Under the pieces are notes generated by a model. It worked only from the letters and a program-made list of their open reading frames with translations, did no database searches and was not told the origin of the DNA. A DNA stretch of 64,000 bases from Chitinophagales bacterium (GTDB taxonomy: Bacteria > Bacteroidota > Bacteroidia > Chitinophagales > Chitinophagaceae): positions 1 to 64,000 of the forward strand of contig JAATGJ010000127.1 in NCBI GenBank assembly GCA_015654695.1, in the 5' to 3' direction. Positions 56,100 to 63,312 of this stretch are shown in pieces. Position numbers and translations under genes: made by a program. Numbering within the stretch: the first letter of the stretch is position 1; each line of letters opens with the position of its first letter.

Positions 56100-56945
56100 A
56101 TGAGCGACATCAAATTATTTGAGGAAAAGAAAGTGAGAACCCATTGGGATGCGGAAAAAGAACAATGGTTCTTTTCAGTTATTAATGTGATAGAAATTTT
56201 AACTGGTAGCAGTATTCCCAAACGATACTGGAGTGATTTAAAAAAGAAGCTGGCAGTGGAAGGAAGTGAAGTGTACGAAAAAATCGTACGGTTGAAAATG
56301 CAGGCGGAAGATGGCAAAATGAGGGAAACAGATGTAGCGGATACGGAAACATTATTACGTATCATTCAATCCATACCCTCCCCCAAAGCAGAACCGTTTA
56401 AACAATGGCTGGCGAAAACTGGCTATGAACGAATGCAGGAAATAGCCAACCCCGAACAAAGTATGGACAGGGCAAGGGAAAACTGGCAAAAGCTTGGGCG
56501 CAGTGAAAAATGGATACAGCAGCGGATGACCGGCCAGGAAACCCGTAATAAACTTACCGATTACTGGAAAGAAAGTGGGGTAGAAAAAACGAATGAGTTT
56601 GCTTTACTTACTAATATTATTCACCAGGAATGGACAGGGCTTACCGTAAAAAAACATAAAGACCTGAAAGGATTGCAATCGCAAAACCTGCGTGACCACA
56701 TGACAGAAGCGGAATTAATTTTTACCGCCCTGGCGGAATTATCCACCCGACAGATAGCCGAGACTGAACAGGCCAAAGGGCTTTTGGAAAATGCAAGAGC
56801 AGGTAAAAAAGGCGGGGCCGTTGCTAAAAATGCAAGAAAAGAATTAGAAGCTAAAACAGGTAAAAGTGTGGTGACAGGTGAGAATTTTTTACCCCCGGGC
56901 AAAAAGATAAAAGCATTGATACCGCCTCCTAAAAAGAAAAAGTAA
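56100..56945 (+). CDS. Bro-N/DinD-like protein (phage antirepressor-related)
   Basis: A 281-residue protein. Residues about 5-110 look like a Bro-N domain, with WFFSVINVIEILTGSSIPKRYWSDLKKKL as the DNA-binding-like opening. The rest, with NKLTDYWKESGVEKTNEFALLTNIIHQEW and LRDHMTEAELIFTALAELSTRQIAE, resembles the C-terminal part of E. coli DinD. The end is Lys/Pro-rich (PPGKKIKALIPPPKKKK). Such genes occur in prophages and accessory regions. Its stop lies 3 bp from the stop of the convergent AraC gene. It lies within the segment bounded by the AraC-tail repeats, which supports acquisition. Confidence 0.8.
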   Translation: MSDIKLFEEKKVRTHWDAEKEQWFFSVINVIEILTGSSIPKRYWSDLKKKLAVEGSEVYEKIVRLKMQAEDGKMRETDVADTETLLRIIQSIPSPKAEPFKQWLAKTGYERMQEIANPEQSMDRARENWQKLGRSEKWIQQRMTGQETRNKLTDYWKESGVEKTNEFALLTNIIHQEWTGLTVKKHKDLKGLQSQNLRDHMTEAELIFTALAELSTRQIAETEQAKGLLENARAGKKGGAVAKNARKELEAKTGKSVVTGENFLPPGKKIKALIPPPKKKK

Positions 56946-56948
56946 TAA

Positions 56949-57890
56949 TCAGCGAAACAACAGTTCACAAGGCTTCAGGCCTGTATGCTTCTTGAACGCA
57001 GTAGAAAAATGCGAGATGGATGAATAGCCCAGCATCATAGATACATCTGTCACACTCAATCCTTTTTCATAAAGCAGGTAGCGTGCATGCTCCATCCGCT
57101 GGCTCTGGTAAAAGTCAAATATGGTAGTACCGAACATTTCTTTAAACCCTTTCTTCAGGTAGCATTCATTGATCGCCACCTTGCGGCTGAGTTCTTTGAT
57201 CGTGATCGGTTCGCCGATATGCTGTATCAGCACTTCCCTTGCTTTCACGATCTTATCCCTGTCGGCTTCATTGGCCAGGAACTTGCAGTTAAACGTATCA
57301 ATTTCTTTTTCCCCGATCATACAATCCATGCTGTACAGCAACAGCATCTGCACCTGCGCATTGATATAAATATTTTCGAGGCTGTCAGTATAGTTATGAT
57401 TCAATAATGCCTCGATCACCATCCTTGTTTTACCGCACAGCGGAAGTATTTTGGTAAAAGAAGATGGCCGTTTGAAATTCAGGATATCTTCACTTAGCGT
57501 ATCGGTTGTATGACGTGGCTTTACAAACTGTGATAAATGCGCCGGGGAGAATTTAAAACTCAGTACATCTATGCTATTCACTTTATCCGAACAGTTTTTT
57601 GACAACCCCGCCCTGCACACATTGCATTCCGAATCCTTTTGCTTGCAGTACATATTACCGGAAACGCAGAATTTCAGCTCCAGGTAATTTTCTTTAGGCT
57701 CGCTTTTTTCATAATGATAGACCATTATACCTGTGTCATCCATATTCCACTGCTGGTGATGGCTGTACCTCTTTATGGCATATTGAACAGATCCCGGCAT
57801 TTGTTGTTCCCTTTCATGCAATAATACCATTTGCTCCTGCATGGGGGCCTGTTTAAAGGAAAGTGCGAGTATATCCGGGGGAGTATGCAT
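56949..57890 (-). CDS. AraC-family transcriptional regulator with Cys cluster
   Basis: A 313-residue regulator. The C-terminal 95 residues hold two HTH motifs (PITIKELSRKVAINECYLKKGFKEMFG and GLSVTDVSMMLGYSSISHFSTAFKKHTG). The N-terminal domain carries five cysteines at 75, 82, 89, 92 and 100, the last four spaced C-x6-C-x2-C-x7-C, which could bind a metal or Fe-S cluster. The layout resembles PchR-type iron regulators of Bacteroidota. It is a candidate binder of the 11-bp-spaced CTGAC sites in the iron locus 7-20 kb away, though that link is inference. A decayed copy of its 3' end lies at 55185-55262. Confidence 0.88.
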   Translation of the reverse strand: MHTPPDILALSFKQAPMQEQMVLLHEREQQMPGSVQYAIKRYSHHQQWNMDDTGIMVYHYEKSEPKENYLELKFCVSGNMYCKQKDSECNVCRAGLSKNCSDKVNSIDVLSFKFSPAHLSQFVKPRHTTDTLSEDILNFKRPSSFTKILPLCGKTRMVIEALLNHNYTDSLENIYINAQVQMLLLYSMDCMIGEKEIDTFNCKFLANEADRDKIVKAREVLIQHIGEPITIKELSRKVAINECYLKKGFKEMFGTTIFDFYQSQRMEHARYLLYEKGLSVTDVSMMLGYSSISHFSTAFKKHTGLKPCELLFR

Positions 57891-58008
57891 GAAGAGTGCA
57901 AATTTACAGGCGCATGCCCGATTTCCAACAACAATAACTATAAAAGTTCTACCGCCTGAGTTTTAACTATATATAGCTAAAAAAAGTTCTGTTTTTGGCA
58001 GTAACAAT

Positions 58009-58016
58009 TACCTTTG
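58009..58016 (+). promoter_or_regulatory. -7 promoter box for lpxA (TACCTTTG)
   Basis: An exact TAnnTTTG, 43 bp before the lpxA start. The expected transcript start coincides with the beginning of the hairpin at 58023. Confidence 0.55.
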
Positions 58017-58022
58017 CACGGT

Positions 58023-58046
58023 CACGCTTAAAAGCGTGGCTTTTTT
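58023..58046 (+). terminator. Terminator-like hairpin in the lpxA leader
   Basis: CACGCTT (58023-58029) and AAGCGTG (58032-58038) form a 7-bp stem, then GC and six T. It lies between the probable promoter and the ATG, only 12 bp before the latter. It could be an attenuator or a 5' stabilising hairpin, or an old terminator. Confidence 0.6.
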
Positions 58047-58058
58047 GTAATACACTGC

Positions 58059-58865
58059 ATGATTCATCCACATACATATATCCATCCAAATGCAAGACTG
58101 GCCACGAATGTGAAGGTGGATCCGTTTACGGTCATTCACCAGGATGTGGAGATAGGGGATGGCACCTGGGTAGGCTCCAATGTAACTATCATGGAAGGGG
58201 CCCGTATAGGTAAAAATTGCAGGATATTCCCCGGCGCGGTCATCGCCGCTATTCCGCAGGATCTGAAGTTCCAGGGCGAATATTCCAATGTATTTATCGG
58301 GGATGGCACTACTATCCGGGAATTTGTTACGGTAAACCGGGGAACCAAAGACCGGGATAAAACAGTGATCGGCAGAAATTGCCTGATCATGGCCTATTGC
58401 CATTTCGCTCATGATTGCCTGGTGGGAGATAATTGCATCATGAGCAACAATACACAGGTAGCAGGGCATGTAACCATCGGCGACTGGGCTATTATTGGTG
58501 GCATGTGCGCCGTTCACCAGTTTGTGAATATCGGGCAACATGCTTTCCTGAGTGGCGGTTCACTGGTAGGAAAAGATGTACCTCCTTATATCAAAGCCGC
58601 CCGTACACCCTTAAGCTATGCGGGGGTAAACTCAATAGGTTTAAAACGCCGGGGTTTCAGTATTGAGCGCATCAATCATATACTCGATATATACAGGGTG
58701 ATATATAATAAAGGTGTGAATACCACGCAGGCCGTAGAATACCTGGAAGAAGAAATGCCCGCTACCGATGAGCGGGACGAGATCGTCACTTTTATCCGTG
58801 AGAGCGGAAGGGGTATCATCAAACGCTTCACCAAAGGCAACGGCGATGACGATCTCTCTATCTGA
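58059..58865 (+). CDS. lpxA: UDP-GlcNAc O-acyltransferase (lipid A first step)
   Basis: A 268-residue left-handed beta-helix acyltransferase starting lipid A synthesis. Hexapeptide repeats run from about residue 5 to 190. The catalytic region is HFAHDCLVGDNCIMSNN, with the catalytic His in AYCHFAHD, and GGMCAVHQFVNIGQHAFLSGGS follows. The end GLKRRGFSIERINHILDIYRVIYNKG is typical of LpxA rather than LpxD. A -7 box and hairpin precede it. Its last 20 bp overlap the start of the ABC ATPase gene. Confidence 0.95.
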   Translation: MIHPHTYIHPNARLATNVKVDPFTVIHQDVEIGDGTWVGSNVTIMEGARIGKNCRIFPGAVIAAIPQDLKFQGEYSNVFIGDGTTIREFVTVNRGTKDRDKTVIGRNCLIMAYCHFAHDCLVGDNCIMSNNTQVAGHVTIGDWAIIGGMCAVHQFVNIGQHAFLSGGSLVGKDVPPYIKAARTPLSYAGVNSIGLKRRGFSIERINHILDIYRVIYNKGVNTTQAVEYLEEEMPATDERDEIVTFIRESGRGIIKRFTKGNGDDDLSI

Positions 58866-59493
58866 TGCCGGCAAACGCTTCAACCGCGAATGGATCTTCC
58901 GCCATTTTACTTACACATTTGAAGAAGGACAATCTTATGCCATCACCGGGCCGAATGGTTCGGGAAAGAGTACTTTGCTACAAGCCCTCTCAGGTTCGAT
59001 GCATATTAATGAAGGAATTCTGAAGTATGAGGTCAGAAGACGGAAGTCAGAAGACGAAGGTCAGAAGCAGGAACTTTCTCCTGAAGAAATTTATACTCAT
59101 GTTTCTATTTGCGCTCCTTACCTGGAAGTGGTGGAAGAAATGACGCTGAAAGAATTTTTGGATTTTCATAATGGCTTTAAACCTTTTTTACCAGGTATAA
59201 CTGCTGACTCCATTATTGCTTCTCTTGATCTGGGAAAAGCTGCGGATAAACAAATACGCTATTACTCTTCGGGGATGAAACAAAGGGTAAAGCTGGCTCA
59301 ATGTATTTTTTCTGATGCAGCTATTGTGTTATTGGATGAACCGTGTACGAATTTGGACATAGAAGGTATTGAATTGTATCACAGGTTAATTAATGATTAT
59401 TGCAAAAATCGTTTAGTGGTGGTGAGCAGTAATGACGAGGCAGAATATAAATTCTGCCGTGAGAAAATTATGATCAGTGATTATAAAAGTTAA
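58846..59493 (+). CDS. ABC transporter ATP-binding protein
   Basis: A 215-residue ATPase with Walker A GPNGSGKST (about 37-45), signature YSSGMKQRVKLAQ and Walker B AAIVLLDEP. The ATG at 58846 lies within the lpxA end. Codons around 59021-59076 coincide with a 7-bp tandem repeat, giving the odd highly charged stretch EVRRRKSEDEGQKQELSP between the first strands and the EEIYTHVSICAPYLEVVEEMTL helix. Related proteins usually have a short turn here. No permease gene is adjacent, so the partner and substrate are unknown. It may still fold, since the insertion is in frame and surface-like. Confidence 0.85.
   Translation: MTISLSDAGKRFNREWIFRHFTYTFEEGQSYAITGPNGSGKSTLLQALSGSMHINEGILKYEVRRRKSEDEGQKQELSPEEIYTHVSICAPYLEVVEEMTLKEFLDFHNGFKPFLPGITADSIIASLDLGKAADKQIRYYSSGMKQRVKLAQCIFSDAAIVLLDEPCTNLDIEGIELYHRLINDYCKNRLVVVSSNDEAEYKFCREKIMISDYKS
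59021..59076. repeat. Heptamer repeat array inside the ABC ATPase gene
   Basis: Units in exact 7-bp phase run TGAAGTA TGAGGTC AGAAGAC, then GGAAGTC AGAAGAC GAAGGTC, then AGAAGCA GGAACTT. AGAAGAC is repeated exactly and GGAAGTC/GAAGGTC are close variants. This is the only array of the family found inside a recognised coding core. Confidence 0.75.
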
Positions 59494-59495
59494 CT

Positions 59496-60419
59496 ATGAA
59501 AAGCAGGTTCAGTATATATACTTACGTATGGATATTTCTTACCCTGGTCTTTTTGGCTATTCCAATTTTTCTTATTATAAAAACGCAACTTGCTGGGGAA
59601 TCTGATGAAAAGTATATCGGGGCTATTGCTTTTTCTTTTTTATCAATCCTGCTGTTTTATCTCTATTCAAGATTTTGTCACCTGGTTAGCATCAATGCTG
59701 ACTATATTACCATAAAAGGTATTTTTAAGAGAAAGAAAATTGCAGCTACCGAAATACAACTGATTGATCTCTTTTCAAAAAAAGATCTTTATTTCACTAT
59801 AGGAGGGGAAACGATAACCATAAGAATAGACCTTGAAGATGGAGACAAAATAATTTTACCAGATATATTTTATGGGAATATTGATAAAATGAAAATCGCT
59901 TTACTTGAAAATTTCAAAGACAAGATTAAACCTTATAAAACCGGGAAAACGAACGTGCTATCTTCAGCAGGACTAGAAACAGAAGCTGAAAAATTTGCGG
60001 GTAACCCCTACACTTCATTTAATGGAATAATGATTTGCGGATTTACTATTTTTATTTTGATCCTGCTTTTACAAAAAAAAGCATTTGTACCTGCATATCT
60101 GTTTTTATCAGTTCCACTTATTATTTTTTATGTGGGCTTTGGCTACCAACTTCATTATTTTTTAATATCAAATAAACGACTTGTTGTAAAAAACCACTTG
60201 TTACCCTGGATAAATAAAGTATATAACGTTGAAGATATTATAGAAGCAAATTTTGAAAGTCAGCGAAGACGCTCTGATGCGCTGCGGGTTTCCACTAGGG
60301 ATTTCAAATCCAAACTATACTTAGCAGGAAGCTTGAGAAACAAACACTGGAATTTACTGAAAGAAAAATTAATAGGCCTGGACATCTATTTTGCAGAATC
60401 AGATCCAGCCTCACCTTGA
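59496..60419 (+). CDS. Membrane protein with two PH-like repeats, unknown
   Basis: A 307-residue protein with two copies of a layout: a helix pair (about 8-30 and 41-62; then about 175-195 and 197-220) followed by a soluble beta-rich part (HLVSINADYITIKGIFKRKKIAATEIQLIDLF; then YFLISNKRLVVKNHLLPWINKVYNVEDIIEANF). The soluble parts resemble bacterial PH-like domains. It starts 2 bp after the ABC ATPase stop and is probably in the lpxA operon. It has too few helices to be a normal permease, but a partner role with the ATPase is possible. I do not recognise a named family. Confidence 0.65.
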   Translation: MKSRFSIYTYVWIFLTLVFLAIPIFLIIKTQLAGESDEKYIGAIAFSFLSILLFYLYSRFCHLVSINADYITIKGIFKRKKIAATEIQLIDLFSKKDLYFTIGGETITIRIDLEDGDKIILPDIFYGNIDKMKIALLENFKDKIKPYKTGKTNVLSSAGLETEAEKFAGNPYTSFNGIMICGFTIFILILLLQKKAFVPAYLFLSVPLIIFYVGFGYQLHYFLISNKRLVVKNHLLPWINKVYNVEDIIEANFESQRRRSDALRVSTRDFKSKLYLAGSLRNKHWNLLKEKLIGLDIYFAESDPASP

Positions 60420-60479
60420 ACAAAAAAAGAATGGTGATCGTTTCTTCAAAAGATCAATAGTATGAACCGGAAATAAAAG

Positions 60480-61286
60480 TTATTTTTTTTCTTCTTCCTT
60501 CTTGCTGTAAGTATATGTCCGCTTTGCTACTCTTGTTGCTTTGCCCTTATCATCCCAGGTAGTACGTTGCGTCCAGTTGCCCTGTTCATCATGGGCTTCA
60601 TAAGTATATTTCGTCACTTTGGTAGTGGTAGAATCTTTAGTGACTGTAGTATTTGATACTTCAGTCTGCTCGCCTTTATCATTGTACTTATAAGAACTGG
60701 AAGATTTCACCTTACCTGTACTATCCTTCATGGTGAAATCTATCAGTAAATTTTTATCATACTTACTTTCTCCTTCCTGCCTGAACACACTGTCTTTATC
60801 AAATTGCTTCCAACCCATCACCTGGCCAAATTCATTTTGAGTAAGTCCTTTATAATTGTACTCCAGCTTACCTGTTGAATCGAAAAGTTGCCCGCCCACA
60901 TATTGTCCTTTGTCATCTACCTGGGTTTCAAATGTGCTGGATACTTTACCATCCTTCGTTGTCTTCTGGCTTTTCCATAATCCATCATCATACCTTGCAG
61001 CAACTGATTCTTCTTTCAGCGTTCCTTTACTGTCTTTCGAGGTTGATGTGATAAAATTTCCGTTTGCGTCATACTCCCACCTGTCAATACAACAGGAATC
61101 CATTTCCCCGGGTTTACCGGTACTGTCCGTCTTATACGGAGTTTCTTCAATAGCAGTTACCTCTCCTTTCAAACCTTCAATGCTGCGGTCATTGTACTTA
61201 ACTTTCGTTCCGGCTTCTTTTTTTTCCTCATTGTTGCAGGCAGCCAGAATAAAAAGCCCGGCTACAATGATTGAGATCTTCTTCAT
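60480..61286 (-). CDS. Lipoprotein with RHS/YD-like repeats
   Basis: A 268-residue lipoprotein (signal and lipobox IIVAGLFILAAC, Cys16). The mature part repeats a short beta motif of the RHS/YD type: WEYDANGNFITSTSKDSKG, YNYKGLTQNEFGQVMGWKQFD, YKYNDKGEQTEVSN and YTYEAHDEQGNWTQRTTWDDKGKATR. These resemble the outer-membrane or periplasmic YD-repeat proteins common in Bacteroidota. No activity is known. The 267 bp upstream (61287-61553), shared with the 3' end of the efflux gene, shows no gene or clear site. Confidence 0.75.
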   Translation of the reverse strand: MKKISIIVAGLFILAACNNEEKKEAGTKVKYNDRSIEGLKGEVTAIEETPYKTDSTGKPGEMDSCCIDRWEYDANGNFITSTSKDSKGTLKEESVAARYDDGLWKSQKTTKDGKVSSTFETQVDDKGQYVGGQLFDSTGKLEYNYKGLTQNEFGQVMGWKQFDKDSVFRQEGESKYDKNLLIDFTMKDSTGKVKSSSSYKYNDKGEQTEVSNTTVTKDSTTTKVTKYTYEAHDEQGNWTQRTTWDDKGKATRVAKRTYTYSKKEEEKK

Positions 61287-61553
61287 GTGTATTTCGTTTT
61301 AGTTGGTAAAATAAGCGGGGCAGAATTAAGAAGGCTTCTTAGGGAGAGATGAACTCCAAAGTACTTACAATTTGGTTCATTAGCAAATCCTGGCGGATTA
61401 CGAGTATTATTCGCTTTTTAAAAATGCTGCCTTTCAATTATGTGAAGAGTCAGGTCAATTGGCTGCCTGGCAGTATCCGGCGATCAATATCGACAATTTC
61501 AATTGTAAGAAAATCCTGATTCAATAACAGAATTATAGGTAATGAAGATGCGA

Positions 61554-63134
61554 TCAGTGCATTGCCTCGCTCATACTCATTTTCTTCGCTTTATTTCCTT
61601 TTACTATTAATACAAAAGGAATACAAATAAGAAATAACAGACCGATATACAGGAATACATCCATATACGACAATACCATCGCCTGTTTGGTAACGGAAAG
61701 ATCCATTGCCTTGTAGGCATCCTGCAATGCAATATTCGGGGCAATCCCCTTCGCCATAAAAGCATGTTGCATACCGTCCACCCTGGCTTGTACTACAGGA
61801 TTGGTCACATCCAGTTTCGTTACCAGGTTGGCCCTGTGAGTCATCGTTTGCGTAGCCATAAATGTAGTAATGACGGCTATACCAAAAGAACCACCCAGTT
61901 GCCGCATCATACCTGTGAATGCAGCGCCATCACCAATCTGTCTTCCTTTCAATGTACTCAATGATAAAGCAGTGATAGGTATAAACAACAGGCCGAGTCC
62001 GGCACCCCGCATGATGAGCATCCAGAAAAAACTATTCTTATCTGTATCAGGTGTTATTATTTTATATCCCCAGAAACAGAAAACAAAAAAGATAAGCATT
62101 CCAAGAGCTACGAGATATTGCTGCGGAACACCTTTTTGTAATACCCTTCCTATCAATGGCATCATAAAGGCTGTCATCAATGCAGCGGGTATCATCAGCA
62201 TACCTGCCTGGGTAGCCGTCCATCCCAGTGTTGCCTGCACATAAAGCGGAATGATAAACGTAGAACCATATAACCCGAATCCCATGATGAACGAAAGGAT
62301 AGTTCCTACGCGAAGGTTCCCATTTTTCAATACTCTTAATTGTACAACCGGGTTCCGGAATGTCAGCTCCCGCCATATAAAAAAGAAACCACCCAATATA
62401 GCGGCAACAGTCAGGAAGATAATCGTGTTGCTGTTGAACCAGTCGTCTTCCTGTCCTTTTTCTAAAATATACTGAAGTGAACCCACAAAGACCGCTAACA
62501 AACCAATGCCTGTCCAGTCAATATCCCGCATCAAACTCTTTTCCGCATACTTCGGGCTCCTTACAAACTGCAGTGTGAGTAATGTGGCGATAATGCCTAA
62601 GGGGATATTGATATAAAAAATATAAGGCCATCCGGCCATATCAGTGATGTAGCCCCCCAATGGCGGACCAAGTGTAGGGCCAATAATAACACCAAGCCCA
62701 TAGATAGCCTGCGCCATACTTCTTTTCTCGGGCGGATAACTTTCAGTAATGATCGTTTGAGAAGTTACTAATAAAGCGCCGCCGCCCAATCCCTGTATAA
62801 AACGGAAGACAACCAGTTCCCATACACCCGTGGCATTGCCACATAAAAACGAACAAACAGTAAATAAGATAATGGAGGCTGCGAAATAATTTCTACGGCC
62901 AAACTGCGCAGCAAAAAAACTTGTCATCGGTATCACGATCACATTACCGATCGCATACGCTGTTACTACCCAGCCGATCTCTGATGTAGTAGCGCCAAGA
63001 TTACCTTTCATATCCGTCAATGCCACATTCACGATAGTAGTATCCACTATCTCCAGCAATGCACACACTATACAGGTAAGTGTAATGATCACCCGCTTTG
63101 AACCATATTCCACCAATGAACTTGCTTGTACCAT
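61554..63134 (-). CDS. DHA2-family MFS drug efflux transporter (EmrB/QacA type)
   Basis: A 526-residue transporter with 14 predicted helices. DHA2 marks are LLEIVDTTIVNVALTDM (about 26-42), FRFIQGLGGGALLVTSQTII and YGLGVIIGPTLGPPLGGYI (motif C of antiporters). It exports drugs or toxic compounds using the proton gradient, together with the HlyD-type adaptor encoded upstream and normally an outer-membrane TolC-like channel. Between it and the adaptor gene lie two long palindromes (63167-63198, 63256-63276). Confidence 0.93.
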   Translation of the reverse strand: MVQASSLVEYGSKRVIITLTCIVCALLEIVDTTIVNVALTDMKGNLGATTSEIGWVVTAYAIGNVIVIPMTSFFAAQFGRRNYFAASIILFTVCSFLCGNATGVWELVVFRFIQGLGGGALLVTSQTIITESYPPEKRSMAQAIYGLGVIIGPTLGPPLGGYITDMAGWPYIFYINIPLGIIATLLTLQFVRSPKYAEKSLMRDIDWTGIGLLAVFVGSLQYILEKGQEDDWFNSNTIIFLTVAAILGGFFFIWRELTFRNPVVQLRVLKNGNLRVGTILSFIMGFGLYGSTFIIPLYVQATLGWTATQAGMLMIPAALMTAFMMPLIGRVLQKGVPQQYLVALGMLIFFVFCFWGYKIITPDTDKNSFFWMLIMRGAGLGLLFIPITALSLSTLKGRQIGDGAAFTGMMRQLGGSFGIAVITTFMATQTMTHRANLVTKLDVTNPVVQARVDGMQHAFMAKGIAPNIALQDAYKAMDLSVTKQAMVLSYMDVFLYIGLLFLICIPFVLIVKGNKAKKMSMSEAMH

Positions 63135-63166
63135 AGAACCTAAATCCCTGAAGGAACTTTAGAAGA

Positions 63167-63198
63167 GTCATTAAAGAACTGATATGTTCTTTAATGAC
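63167..63198. repeat. Perfect 13-bp palindrome upstream of the efflux gene
   Basis: GTCATTAAAGAAC (63167-63179) and GTTCTTTAATGAC (63186-63198) with a TGATAT centre. It lies 33-64 bp before the efflux start codon. It could be an operator for a dimeric repressor or an mRNA hairpin separating expression of the two genes. Confidence 0.65.
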
Positions 63199-63255
63199 TA
63201 CCGTTATTAAATAATATTTTTAAAACAAAAAACTAAAACCTATTTCTTTTTCAGA

Positions 63256-63276
63256 ATTCTTTTAATTTAAAAGAAT
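63256..63276. repeat. Perfect 10-bp palindrome in the same spacer
   Basis: ATTCTTTTAA and TTAAAAGAAT around a single T. It lies 36 bp past the adaptor stop. The close central spacing makes it a better protein-binding site than an RNA hairpin. Confidence 0.5.
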
Positions 63277-63291
63277 ATCCGATCTAAGTCA

Positions 63292-63308
63292 CCCCTTTAG
63301 GGGACAGG
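63292..63308. repeat. CCCC-TTTA-GGGG hairpin with ACAGG tail
   Basis: CCCCTTTAGGGG followed by ACAGG, directly after the adaptor gene's stop. It resembles the GCGGG-ACAGGC repeats at 24733 and 32386 in layout but not in stem sequence. Confidence 0.35.
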
Positions 63309-63312
63309 GGGC

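Noticed and set aside
61287-61553. Short frames in the gap before the efflux gene
   Set aside because: The best one is about 32 codons with no recognisable pattern or start signal on either strand.
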